From positions 111,158,359-111,222,358 of the forward strand of contig CM037879.1 in assembly GCA_021292165.1 (NCBI GenBank): a stretch of DNA of 64,000 bases. The letters run 5' to 3'. The position numbers and the translations under genes were made by a program. Position 1 is the stretch's first letter, and every line of letters begins with the position of its first letter. The stretch comes from Shinisaurus crocodilurus. Its lineage: Eukaryota; Chordata; Lepidosauria; Squamata; Shinisauridae. Shown in pieces: positions 9,191 to 19,063 of this stretch. The notes beneath the pieces were generated by a model. The model was not told the origin of the DNA and searched no databases. It worked only from the letters and a program-made list of their open reading frames with translations.

Positions 9191-11713
9191 TCAGTGTGAA
9201 TCCGAGACAAGCTTCTCGGGGGATTGCTGCAATCCTTGGCGTTGCTGTAGGGGCAAAGTTAAAGGCCAGGGTATTTCCTCTATCCCTCTTTTCTGTTGAC
9301 ATTCTCTTAACAGATCCAAAGGCCTAGCCAGCTCTTCGGGCCTAGGCTGAAGGGGAAACACAAAATCTTTCCGGTCCACATACCGCTTGAGCATATTGAC
9401 ATGAAAAACCTTCGGCAATCGCGAGGTCTCTGCATACTGCAACAAATAGTTGACTTCCCCTAGCCGCTCTTTCACAGTCAAAGGCCCTTCCCACTTAAGG
9501 GTTAACTTATCGGGTTTAACCGGTTTGAGAACAAGAACCTGGTCTCCGGGCTGAAACACTCGGACTCGGGCAGTTTGATCATACCACGCCTTCTGCGTGC
9601 CTTGAGCGTGGGCTAAATGCTCCTGCGCCACTTGTTGTACCTCTCTCAGAGTATTCTGTAGCATTTGCATAAAACTTATAACATTCTGAGAGGAACTAGC
9701 CACCTTTTGCTCCCACTCTTCTCTAAGCATAGTCAGAGGGCCTCTGAGCTCCCGGCCAAACATTAGCTCATTCGGAGAAAACCCCAAACTTTCTTGAGGG
9801 GCATCCCGATACGCAAATAGGAGCATAGGAAGCCCTTGATCCCAGTCTTTAGGGTGGTTTGTCACATAGGCTCGAATCATCTTTCCCAGGGTCTGATTGA
9901 ACCTCTCTACTAGCCCATTTGTCTGATGATGATAGGGTACAGAGAAACATTGCTCTACCCCTCCCAGTTCCCACATCTTTTGCATTAGTTGCAACACAAA
10001 TCCAGGTCCCCGGTCTGAAAGTACTACTTTGGGCATACCCAGCCGGGCACAAATAGCTAATAAAGTCTTAGCCAAAGTAGAGGCAGTGATTGATGTTAAC
10101 GGTACAGCTTCTGCATAGCGAGTTGCGAAATCCACAACCGTGAGAATGAATTTTTTGCCTGTCTTGGTGGGCGTCTGGAAAGGCCCCAATATATCTACAG
10201 CAATTTTTTCAAAGGGAGTCTCTATTCGGGGGAGGGGCTGTAAAGGGGCTTTAGGGTGATCTTTATTGAACCCCACTCTTTGGCAGGTGTCACAAGAGCG
10301 GCAATAGTTTTTCACGGCTTCCGCCACCGAAGGCCAATAAAATTCATTAGACACCTTGTGCAAAGTCCGTTTCCTCCCCAAATGCCCCCCCCACGCAGTA
10401 GCATGAGCCAACTGTAAGACCGGTTCTCGGAACCCTTGTGAGACTACTAACTGGCGATAAACCTTCCACCTTTGTCCAACTCCTTTCGGTGCAAACTCTC
10501 GGTATAAGACTCCCGCTTCCCAAAAAAACCGAACAGGATGTTGAGGCGTCACAGTAGCCACCTGGTTTTCAGCCGCCTCCCCGCACTCCTGCAAGGACGG
10601 ATCTTGGTTTTGAGCCTCCACAAAGGCAGTGGAGCGAAGATTCCCTGAAAGGATTTCTTCTCTCTCCGCCACATCCTCTTCGCCTGCCGGCAATAAATCT
10701 TTTCCCTGCTGTTTAGCTGACTCTGGCTCTGCTGGGTCTCCATCCCCCTCCCCTGCCCGTCTGTCCGTAGCTGTCGCCTCTCCCTCAGCCGGGGGGCAAG
10801 ATTCTACTATCGGGGCAGGGAATGCGGGGTCTGGGGAGGCCTGCTTCTTCTTAATTGTCTGACTCCGAGTCACCGCTAAAACAGGGGCTTGACTGGCCAA
10901 GAAAGCCAGATCATTTCCAATAAGAAACGTAGTAAATTCAGTTTCATGTACTAACAAGTCCAATTCTCCTTTCCAATTTTTGTATTCTAACGGTATTCTA
11001 GCCAAAGGCATGGCAATGGGGGGAGAGTTATAAGGAGTGATGGTAAAAAATTGTCCCTCTAGCATCTGTCCTGGCTTCACCAGACTCCGGTCAATAGCGG
11101 AAAGGGCAGCCCCACTGTCTCTCCAACCCTGTCCCCATTGCCCATTAATTTTAAGAGACTCACAGAATTGTAGCTGGCTCCACTTGACTTGTCCCGGTTG
11201 AACCAAAGCCATCGCCGGCTCCTTTCTCTTCCATGACGGTGAATGCCGGGCTGCTACTCCATTTCCCGGGATCCGTGGGGCTGGATCTTCTCCCTCTCCC
11301 TCGCTGGCCTCACTCCAATCTGAGGCTTCTCTGGGGGAGTCATCGAGAGGCACCAGTCTCACAGCACCCACTTTAGCAGCTGTTTCTTTTTGCAACTTGG
11401 CCTTTAATCTGGGGCAGTCTTGACGCATATGCCCTTCCGATTTACAATAGAAGCATCCGGTCGTCGTCGGGGTTGAGGTAGCTTTGGGCCCGATTCCTCC
11501 TCCAGTTGGATTGGATGTTTCACTCTTCCCGCCGCCTCCCGCCGGCTTGGCTGGGGTGGTTCGATTGCTGCTTCTCCCCTTCCGATAAACTACCATCTGG
11601 TCCGCAAGCAGCGCCGCTTGCCGGAGGTTGGTGGGCCGCTGGTCACTCACCAGCGCTGCCCTTCCTTCGGGGAGAACGGCATAAAACTGTTCTAAGGCCA
11701 CCAGCTCTCGCAA
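9191..11713 (-). CDS. Gag C terminus-protease-integrase polyprotein, 840 codons
   Basis: Uninterrupted frame. Residues 1-45 resemble a SCAN-like capsid C-terminal domain (LVALEQFYAVLP). A CCHC knuckle lies at about 87-100 (CFYCKSEGHMRQDC). The aspartic protease has a DSG active triad at about 199-201. Integrase follows: zinc-binding H437, H444, C474 and C477, then catalytic D507, D567 and E603, with 35 residues between the last two as in retroviral-type integrases. After the integrase C-terminal GPF-like region the frame stops at 9191, about 50 bases before the polypurine tract. The related element at 58606 continues into RT at this place. The start at 11713 is only the first ATG; the frame is open further upstream and a Gag indel lies near 11900. 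Confidence 0.9.
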   Translation of the reverse strand: MRELVALEQFYAVLPEGRAALVSDQRPTNLRQAALLADQMVVYRKGRSSNRTTPAKPAGGGGKSETSNPTGGGIGPKATSTPTTTGCFYCKSEGHMRQDCPRLKAKLQKETAAKVGAVRLVPLDDSPREASDWSEASEGEGEDPAPRIPGNGVAARHSPSWKRKEPAMALVQPGQVKWSQLQFCESLKINGQWGQGWRDSGAALSAIDRSLVKPGQMLEGQFFTITPYNSPPIAMPLARIPLEYKNWKGELDLLVHETEFTTFLIGNDLAFLASQAPVLAVTRSQTIKKKQASPDPAFPAPIVESCPPAEGEATATDRRAGEGDGDPAEPESAKQQGKDLLPAGEEDVAEREEILSGNLRSTAFVEAQNQDPSLQECGEAAENQVATVTPQHPVRFFWEAGVLYREFAPKGVGQRWKVYRQLVVSQGFREPVLQLAHATAWGGHLGRKRTLHKVSNEFYWPSVAEAVKNYCRSCDTCQRVGFNKDHPKAPLQPLPRIETPFEKIAVDILGPFQTPTKTGKKFILTVVDFATRYAEAVPLTSITASTLAKTLLAICARLGMPKVVLSDRGPGFVLQLMQKMWELGGVEQCFSVPYHHQTNGLVERFNQTLGKMIRAYVTNHPKDWDQGLPMLLFAYRDAPQESLGFSPNELMFGRELRGPLTMLREEWEQKVASSSQNVISFMQMLQNTLREVQQVAQEHLAHAQGTQKAWYDQTARVRVFQPGDQVLVLKPVKPDKLTLKWEGPLTVKERLGEVNYLLQYAETSRLPKVFHVNMLKRYVDRKDFVFPLQPRPEELARPLDLLRECQQKRGIEEIPWPLTLPLQQRQGLQQSPEKLVSDSH

Positions 11714-12564
11714 ATCTCGAAAGGAGACAGCTTGAGCCGTCTCCAGCCATAAATCCAGGGACCTCCGCAGCCTCGTTGCCGTGGAGACAAAACCCTCACC
11801 GGGCTCAGCTTTAATCTCTCTGAAACGTTGCCGACACCTCTCGGCCGAAAGGCAAAAAGTTTGTCTGACCAGTTCTTTAAACTGTCCATAATTATGCGTA
11901 TCCTCTCGCGGACGCTGTACAACAGTTGAGCCAGACAGCCTGAGGCTCGTGATCGAAGGGCCGACATCCAGCTGCCACGGGGAATACGCTCATCTTCGCA
12001 GGCAATTTCAAACAAGCCCAAATATTCCAGCGGATCCTGCCCCTCATGGAAACGAGGCAGGTCCTTGAAGTTTGGCTTCTCAGGATGAACAGCTCCAGTG
12101 TGTTTTGCCAACTGGTTTTGCAGAAGGTCAACTTGCTTTTGTAATTCTCTTTCTCTGGATGTAGGCCTGGGGCGAGACAGGTCGTTTCGTCTCTCTCTCT
12201 CCTTGGAAGTAGATCTGGGACGAGACAGATTCGGGATCCTCCGGGTCCGCCGGAGGAGAACCGCTGTCGCTCCCTCCTCCTCTCCCTGGTCACTGCCGCT
12301 GCCTGTACTCCACCTCCGAGACCTGGAGATCTCCCCTCGGCCCCTAGGTTCCACCATCCAGTCTGCCAAGCGAGATGGGATCGACACCCTTCTCTCTTCG
12401 CCCTCCGCGCCTTCCCAATCGACAGTCACTTCAATAGGAGGGGCGACTCGAGGAGCCTCAACTGGTAAAATGTCTTCCCGGTCCAACACCGGCGGATCGT
12501 CTGCCGCCTCTGCTCCCAGCAGGGGTCGGTCCTGATCCAACAGAGCAGACTCCATTTCTGCCAT
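11692..12564 (-). pseudogene. Gag N-terminal/capsid part, frameshifted
   Basis: Presumed Gag start at the ATG at 12564, about 95 bases inside the 5' LTR boundary. An acidic N terminus is followed by an Arg/Ser-rich region and a short Leu/Gln-rich coil, then a capsid-like segment (FKDLPRFHEGQDPLEYLGLF) comparable to the one in the Gag at 59480. Homology leaves this frame near 11900-11930 and continues in the frame of the 840-codon polyprotein. I read this as one indel, though a programmed shift cannot be excluded. An in-frame ATG inside the LTR is ignored as a start. Confidence 0.75.
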
Positions 12565-12640
12565 AACAACTTTTCCCTTTCTGGAAAATAACAAACCCTT
12601 GCCTGGTTTGACAAACAAATGTTCCTCAGGTGGGCTGCAA

Positions 12641-12659
12641 AATCCCACCGCTGCCACCA
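12641..12659 (-). promoter_or_regulatory. Primer-binding site, tRNA-Leu type
   Basis: Nineteen bases directly beside the 5' LTR. The plus strand reads aatcccaccgctgccacca, which is the 3' end of vertebrate tRNA-Leu (the AAG/UAG isoacceptor type) with its CCA tail. The tRNA sequence is from general knowledge, not a search. Confidence 0.85.
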
Positions 12660-13449
12660 TGTGAAGGAGGCTGATCTTACACCAACCCTGCAGGGCCGGC
12701 CACAGTCCCAAGGTTCCCTGGACTGGCACACACCTCCCAAGGTCCCATACACCAAACTGGTGTAGCAGCCCCAACCTTTCAAAAAGGAACACACGCCAAG
12801 ATTAAGTTGGGGACTTTATTAAAAGTAAAAATAACAAATTAGTCAGTGTAGGGTCTCCAAGTGTCCAATATAAGTAAAATAATCCCTTATAAGAAAGGGC
12901 TAAAAGAAGGTAAAGGGAAAAAGGGGGTGAGGTAGTTGTTGTGAGGAAAAGGGAATGGGAATAAAAAGGGACTCTAAAAGAACATAAAAACAAACCCCAA
13001 GAGTCTGCAGGAACAAAGCAAGTCAAACCAGGCCTAGCTTTTCCTAGCTACCCTGTCAGAGTGGCATACCTGCCCAGATGGAACTTTCCAGCATCCACGC
13101 CCCAATGGAAGAACACTGAAGCCTTTTCCCCTAGCTCCTTTATTGTCACCAGGGTCCAATTTCCCGCCCAGCGTTCACCAATCCTGTCTTCCTAACTGTC
13201 GAAGGAGGGCCCCCCGCCCTTTCTCAGCTGTAGACACTTTCTCATGACTTCATCCCAATTAACGCCTGACCTTGCTTCTCAGCTCTGCAACTCACCCTTA
13301 TCTCTCAGGTGCTCCCAAACAGCCTCCCAGTACATTCCAAAGACTACAGTAAAAATCCGTTAGCTAAACAGCAATGGGGGGGGGGGGAGGAAGGGACATC
13401 TAACAGGGTTTCTTCTAAAGTCTCAGCTACTACAAGTCCCATCTTCACA
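12660..13449 (-). repeat. LTR (5' on the coding strand)
   Basis: 790 bp, edges TGTGAAGGAGG and CATCTTCACA, followed by the GAGTC target duplication. On the coding strand it carries an AATAAA signal near 12810-12820. The minus-strand frames inside it also occur in the other LTR and are not genes. Confidence 0.92.
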
Positions 13450-13454
13450 GAGTC

Positions 13455-13820
13455 TACTACCGACCACCCAATCAAGGAGAAGACAAGGATGAAACTTTTG
13501 AAAAGCAAATTGCCATTGTTTCAAGGAGGCATGATGTGGTAGTAATGGGTGACTTCAATTTCCCTGATATCTGTTGGGAGACTTATTCAGCCAAACATGG
13601 CCCCTCCAAGAAATTCCTGAGTTGTGTTGCTGATAACTTCCTCCTACAGAAAGTGGAGGAAGCAACTAGGGGATCGGCTATCCTTGACCTGATTCTAACC
13701 AACAGAGACGAGTTAGTGGATAAAGTGGCAGTTTCAGGAACTCTGGGGGAAAGTGACCATGTTATACTTGAGTTCTTGATTCTAAAGGAAGCAAAAGCTG
13801 AGTGTAGCCAAACGCGTACC
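13455..13820 (+). pseudogene. CR1 ORF2 endonuclease, continued
   Basis: Resumes the reading left at 8338: a YYRPPN motif, then [14 protein letters not shown] with the conserved Gly-Asp-Phe-Asn catalytic context, [12 protein letters not shown], and [14 protein letters not shown] with the Ser-Asp-His catalytic end. These are the last blocks of the AP-type endonuclease. It stops at 13820, where the 540-bp hairpin element is inserted. Confidence 0.88.
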
Positions 13821-14360
13821 CTAGGGATGTAGTCGAGTAGCCCGGATGTTACCGAGCAGCCCGAACTGGGCCTGCTCGTGTCCGCCAAGCTACTCGGCCG
13901 CGCGAGCTTACCTGCCAGCAGGCTCTCCGGAGAGCCTGCCTCCCCATCCGCTGGTCCCGTCACATCCTTCCGGCACGGAGTGACGCGACGGGACCCCCGC
14001 GCTCTGTTTTTGGCTGGGGAAACCAGGGCAACAGGGCTTAAACAGCCCTGTTGCCCTGGTTTCCCCTGCCAAAACAGAGCGCGGGCGGGGCTCCGGCAGC
14101 GGTGGAGGCGGCGGCGTGGAAAAGGTAGGCTGCAGTGGGGTGGCGGTGGGGGCCCCGGCAGCTGTGGGGGGGTGGCAGGGGGGTTCGGCGGCGGTGCGGG
14201 GGTGGTCCGGTGGCTGCGGGGGGTCTGGCAGCTGCGGGGGTGGCGGCGGCTCGAGCGGCGCGGAGAACGCTCCGCACCGCTCTGAATGCCGAGATTGGCC
14301 GCCTCGAGGGCCGAGCCAGGAGCGAGCCACAAGCCGACTCCAGGCTCAGCCCCACCACTA
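13821..14360. mobile_element. GC-rich hairpin element, probably hAT-like, non-autonomous
   Basis: 540 bp of very GC- and CpG-rich DNA splitting the CR1. It is flanked by GCGTACC (13814-13820 and 14361-14367; 8 bp with one mismatch). The ends are weakly inverted: CTAGGGATGT on the left, and CTAGTGGTGG when the right end is read inward. An almost perfect hairpin with arms of about 42 bp lies at 13996-14085. No transposase is recognisable. The duplication size suggests hAT, but the weak terminal repeats keep this tentative. Confidence 0.65.
13996..14085. repeat. Long near-perfect hairpin
   Basis: Arms of about 42 bp separated by only a few bases (TTAA-like loop near 14038-14042), with CCCGCGCTCTG at one end and CAGAGCGCGGG at the other. 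One or two bulges interrupt the pairing. Confidence 0.9.
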
Positions 14361-14367
14361 GCGTACC

Positions 14368-16395
14368 CTGGATTTTAGGAAAGCCAATTTTAACAAACTC
14401 AGAACAATGATAAGTAAGGTCCCATGGCAAGCAACTCTAATGAGAAAAGGAGCCCAGGAGGGGTGGGAGTTTTTAAAAAAGGAAATTTTAAAAGACACAA
14501 TTGCAAACAATTCCCACAAGGAAAAAAGGCAGAGGGCAACAGAAGAAGCCAATGTGGCTTCACAATAAACTCAAAGAAGACCTGAAAACAAAAAAAGACA
14601 TGTATAGGAAGTGGAAGGAAGGACAGGCTACAAGGGAAGAATACAGACAGGTAGCACAGAACTGCAGGAATAGTGTCAGGAAGGCTAAAGCTGAGAATGA
14701 GCTAAGGTTAGCGAGGGATGCTAAAAACAACAAGAAAGCTTTCTTCAGATACATGCATAGTAAAAGACAGAGGAAAGAAATGGTGGTTCAACTACGCAAT
14801 GAGGATGGCAAATTGATAACAGAAGACAAAGAAAAGGCAGAAATGTTCAATTCCTACTTCGGCTCGGTCTTCTCCCAAAAGAGGGTCTATGACCCCCCTG
14901 GAAAACCTGATGTGCAGACTGAAAGGGAAGGTTTGCAGCTTGAGATTGATAGGCAAATGGTCAAGGAGCACCTGACTACTCTGAACGAGTTTAAATCTCC
15001 AGGGCCTGACGAGCTGCATCCTAGAGTAATAAAGGAACTGGCAGAAGAACTCTCAGAACCACTGTCTATTATCTTTGAGAAATCATGGAGGACAGGTGAA
15101 GTGCCAGATGACTGGAGGAGGGCAAATGTTGTTCCCATCTTCAAAAAGGGCAAGAAGGAGGAACCTGGGAACTACAGGTCAGTCAGTCTGACATCAATCC
15201 CTGGGAAAATTTTGGAGCAGATTATAAAAAAGTCAGTTTGCAAGCACCTTGAAAACAATGCAGTGATTACTAGAAGCCAGCATGGATTTGTCAAGAACAA
15301 ATCCTGCCAGACTAATCTGATCTCATTTTTTGATCGGGTAACCTCCCTTGTGGACTGTGGGAATGCTGTGGACATCATATATCTGGACTTCAGCAAAGCT
15401 TTCAACAAAGTGCCTCATGATATCCTGATTAGCAAGCTAGCTAAGAGTGGGCTAGATGGAACAACTATCAGGTGGATCCACAATTGGCTACAGAATCGGA
15501 CTCAAAGAGTGCTTATCAATGGTTCCTTCTCAAACTGGGGAGAGGTAACGAGCGGGGTACCACAGGGCTCGGTCCTGGGCCCAGTTCTCTTCAACATTTT
15601 TATTAACGACTTGGATGAGGAGGTGCAGGGAATGCTTATCAAATTTGCAGATGACACAAAGTTGGGTGGAATAGCTAATACTCTGGAAGACAGAAACAAA
15701 ATTCAAAGTGATCTCGATAGGCTGGAGTGCTGGGCCGAAAACAACAGAATGAAATTTAATAGGGATAAATGCCAAGTGCTGCACCTAGGGAAAGGAAACC
15801 AAATACAGAGTTACAGAATGGGGGACACTTGGCTCAACAATACCACAAGTGAGAAGGATCTTGGAATTGTGGTAGATCACAAACTGAATATGAGCCAGCA
15901 ATGTGATGTGGCTGCAAAGAAGGCAAATGCTATTTTGGGCTGCATTAATAGAAGTATAGCTTCCAAATCGTGGGAAGTGATAATTCCCCTTTACTCGGCA
16001 CTGGTTAGGCCTCATCTTGAGTACTGTGTCCAGTTCTGGGCACCACACTTTAAGAAGGACGTAGACAAACTGGAGAGGGTTCAGAGGTGGGCAACAAGGA
16101 TGATAAAGGGATAATAAAGGGACTGGAAACAAGGCCCTATGAGGAGAGACTGAAAGAACTGGGCATGTTTAGCCTTCAGAAGAGGAGACTGAGGGGAGAT
16201 ATGATAGCACTCTTCCAGTACTTGAAGGGTTGTCACACAGAGGAGGGCCAGGATTTCTTCTTGATCATCCCAGTTTGCAGGACACGGAATAATGGGCTCA
16301 AGTTACAGGAACCCAGGTTCCACCTAGACATCAGGAAAAATTTCCTGACTGTCAGAGCAATAAGACAATGGAATTGTCACCTAGGGAGGTGGTGA
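14368..16395 (+). pseudogene. CR1 ORF2 reverse transcriptase and C terminus, frameshifted
   Basis: An open frame runs from before 14501 to 16114. It has a basic N-terminal linker, then RT blocks: SPGPDELHPRVIKELAEEL, a DDWRRANVVPIFKKG block, IYLDFSKAFNKVPHD (first catalytic Asp), GVPQGSVLGPVLFNIFINDL and the catalytic FADD in MLIKFADDTKLGG near 15635-15655. Near 16100 an 11-bp duplication (extra ATAATAAAGGG-like block compared with the copy at 34940) shifts the frame, and the C-terminal region continues in 16087-16395. Without that indel the RT would be intact, so the copy decayed recently. Confidence 0.9.
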
Positions 16396-16541
16396 GCTCT
16401 CCCACTCTGGAGGCATTCAAAGTGCAGCTGGACAGCCATCTGTCAGGGATGCTTTGACCTGGATTCCTGCATTGAGCAGGGGGTTGGACTCGATAGCCTT
16501 GTAGGCCCCTTCCAACTCTACTTTTCTATGATTCTATGAAA
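16396..16541 (+). repeat. CR1 3' untranslated end
   Basis: Contains TTGAGCAGGGGGTTGGACTC and CCTTGTAGGCCCCTTCCAAC, then the octamer-type end TTCTATGATTCTATGA. The same tail appears on the 5S-headed SINEs at 21741 and 53104 and on the fragments at 35290 and 37826. Confidence 0.9.
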
Positions 16542-18186
16542 TAGAAACTGGAAGCAGGAAAATAGAGTCATCTTTGGAATCTGCCTGGTGCAATTTACTT
16601 AGTTAGATGATTTATATCCTGCCTTTATTTTGTTGTTTTAAAAAATAAACGAGGCAGCTCTTTTGCTTTTAGCTTTTGTGGGCCTTTCTATTTAGGCTAT
16701 ATTTGGAAATGAACAAGCTTTGTTAGCATGACAAGAGTCAGGGGCGGTTTGCACAGTGCAAATCAGCTTTGTGAGAAGCATCCAACACCATCATTGCATG
16801 GAGAATGTAACAAGTCAACCCCTCTGAAGATACAACCACAGTGACACAGTCATTTCCACAATTGCAACAGCTGTGGAAGTCACTGCTTGAACATTGTGGG
16901 TATATCAATGGATGGGATGGTTCACTCACTCACAAGCGTTATTACAGATAGCTCCAAATGTAGGAATAGTGATTGCAAGGGATCACACCAAAAAAAGGTG
17001 CTGTAGGGATTGGGCTCACTTTTCCTACAGAGGAGGATCTGGGAACAGATTCTGAGTATGACCGGGAGGAGGAGGAGATGGAGGGGAGGGAGCCTGCAGC
17101 TGGTTCCCCAAGGTCAGCGGACTTAAAGATAGACCCAACAGTCAAGGAGTATCTATTGGTGTCAAATTCCATGGGAAAGCAATCTGAGCTCTCTGGTCTG
17201 GAGGAGGGTGAATCAAGCATCAGACATCAGCTAAGGAGGATGGACCAGCTGAGCAGTGTCATGTGCTCCAAGAGATTGGCCCTTAAGAATAAGGAACTGC
17301 CTTAGGGGTGTGGGTAATTTTTGTCTGGAAGGGAGGAGAGTTTTCCAGTTTAGAATCAACTTCTCAATAATAGGGCAATCTTTTTTAATGGCTGGTATTC
17401 TAACTAAGCTTGTTTCTTTTGTGGTTGATTCTGCAATTCACTTCATTTGTACTTCGTTCTAAGCCAGTTTGCTAGGCTGGCATCTTTTCTAATAAAGCTT
17501 TTTTCTGTTAGAAGCCATTGTTTGGATCTTCTTGGAAGGAGGAGGGGAAGTATGGCTTTGACAGGTGCAAACTAAAGGGTTAAGTTGTTATTTGAGGGTT
17601 TTTAAAAAAAGTTAGGTGCAATAGCAAGGGTCACTTAGGGTGCAGAACTAATTAACAGCTCTGGAGTGGATATATCAGAGAGCCTTGGGTCCAAACAGGG
17701 GTTTCAAGTGGGGAGGGGGATTGTTGCCTAGCACCTATGTGGAGCCCAATAAGTTTCCATTTTAGCCTGGGTTTCTAGTATATAAAAAGACTAGTATGTT
17801 CACTATGTTCTGTAGTAGTGGTGGTTTCATTCTGTTAGAAGCCTGGCCTGATTTGCTCTGCTGTTTTATACTTCGGCTGTTTACCCAGGGGACTATGTGT
17901 TTATGATTCAGTAAAATTTGCCAACCCCTTCAGTTTCTGGATTCAGTCAGCTTTATTCAGCCACTTCTGCTAATACCAACTGCATCACTTAGAGCCATTT
18001 TTCACTGGGCAAACAAGCCCTCACTTCTTCAAGTTGTACCCATTTCAAGAGTATCCTGAAAAGGCAATCAATCAATCAAATATCCTCCTCAACCCACCAC
18101 AGGTCTGTGTCTGAAGAACTTTCGGATATAAATGGCTTTTTAAAAATTAAATGTTTTAGTACATCAAAGGTTGAGGCATATACATA
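16542..18186. other. Intronic sequence, possible old retroelement debris
   Basis: No gene recognised. A 110-codon plus frame (16973-17305) is acidic and Glu-rich. It is followed by a segment starting TGTGGG near 17308 and ending TTTGACA near 17563, with AATAAAGCTT near 17490. This could be a short 3' coding remnant plus LTR, but no paired LTR, primer site or protein motif was found. The rest looks unique. Confidence 0.35.
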
Positions 18187-18446
18187 CAGTAATACCTTGG
18201 ATTGCAAGTAACTTGGTCTGAGTGCGTTTTGCAAGACAGGCAAATTTTTTTAATAAATGTTGACTTGATAAACAAGCGACGTCTTGCAATACAAGTCGTA
18301 GGGATGTAACCGCTTGCCTTGAGCGGGTGTAGCGGGCCGAAATCGGCCCCGCTCATGCCCGCCAGAGACTCGTTTTGATATAAGAGTGTTTTGGATTACA
18401 AGCATGGTTCCGGAACGAATTATGCTTGCAATCCAAAGTATTACTG
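18187..18446 (+). mobile_element. pogo/Tigger-like MITE, copy 1
   Basis: 260 bp. Terminal inverted repeats begin CAGTAATACCTTGGATTGCAAG and are mirrored at the right end with a few changes. A TA dinucleotide flanks each side. The GC-rich centre reads TGTAACCGCTTGCC...GAGCGGGTGTAGCGGG. The ends resemble Tigger-type transposons; no transposase. The inverse copy lies at 19064-19324. Confidence 0.82.
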
Positions 18447-18623
18447 TATAAGTGTTCATGTAGCCCTTTAAAAGAAAAAAAAAAGTGCAAGTTTTCCTTA
18501 GGACTGAAATTAACTACTAGAAGCTGCTGCTAAAATTAGGAAAATGGAGGGAGCAGTTTCCATTATGTACCATCATCAGGTTACTTATGCTGGCTGAGAA
18601 AAATTAGTCCTGTAACTGTAGAG

Positions 18624-18759
18624 CAGGGGTGAGTAACTTGTGGCCCTCCAGATGTTTTGGCCTACAACTCCCACCATCCCTCACCATTGGCTATACTTGT
18701 TAGGGCTGATGGGAATTGCAGGCCAAAACATCTGGAGGGCCATAAGGCACCTAGCCCTA
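18624..18759. mobile_element. Palindromic hAT-type MITE
   Basis: 136 bp, foldback over most of its length: GGCCCTCCAGATGTTTTGGC near the left end and its complement near the right. Begins CAGGGGTG, ends TAGCCCTA. Exact 8-bp target duplication CTGTAGAG (18616-18623 and 18760-18767). Same family as 30625, 39190, 55640 and 58159. Confidence 0.85.
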
Positions 18760-19063
18760 CTGTAGAGAAAGAATCTGTACTCAGCCTGAATATGAATTGC
18801 ATTTAAAAAGTTCATGTTGCCATCAGAGGGCAGTATTTGCTATGCATAAACATGATTGAAAGTTTTTTTTCTAAAGAAGTAGTCAGGAAAAAGGTATTAG
18901 GAATACTTTGAGGTATTAAAAACAGATTTATTCTGTATGTACATGTCAGGTCAATATTAATTTACAACATATATAGATACTAACTCTGAAATTAGATTAA
19001 ATGGATTGAACGAGAAAGCAGAGAAATGAAGTACCTTTTATATGTTATATGATGAGGGTAGTA

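Larger units (their letters stand above)
8339..13449 (-). mobile_element. Gmr1-type Ty3/gypsy LTR element lacking RT
   Basis: Complete insertion of 5111 bp. LTRs of about 787 and 790 bp start TGTGA and end TCACA on the plus strand. The target duplication is GAGTC (8334-8338 and 13450-13454). Order on the minus strand: 5' LTR, primer site, Gag (frameshifted), then one 840-codon frame for the Gag C terminus, protease and integrase, then a polypurine tract and 3' LTR. No reverse transcriptase or RNase H is present. By eye the LTRs differ at about ten positions, so the insertion is young. It interrupts the CR1 endonuclease, whose reading resumes across the duplication. Confidence 0.93.
7618..16541 (+). 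mobile_element. CR1-type LINE, interrupted by two later insertions
   Basis: Pieces 7618-8338, 13455-13820 and 14368-16541 read in order as one plus-strand CR1: end of ORF1, endonuclease, RT, C-terminal region, and a 3' end with the ATTCTATG-type repeat (ending TATGATTCTATGA near 16539). It is 5'-truncated. An LTR element (8339-13449) splits the endonuclease and a GC-rich hairpin element (13821-14360) sits between endonuclease and RT. The second copy at 33259-35384 aligns closely along its whole length. Confidence 0.92.

Noticed and set aside
12426..12794. Gene in the 5' LTR on the minus strand
   Set aside because: The same frames occur in the other LTR (8039-8476) and arise from LTR sequence with no protein resemblance.
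13996..14085. microRNA precursor
   Set aside because: The hairpin is nearly perfect and part of a mobile element; no expression evidence is available from sequence alone.
14090..14340. CpG-island promoter of a host gene
   Set aside because: It lies inside a mobile element that splits a CR1, with duplications on both sides, and no host exon follows.
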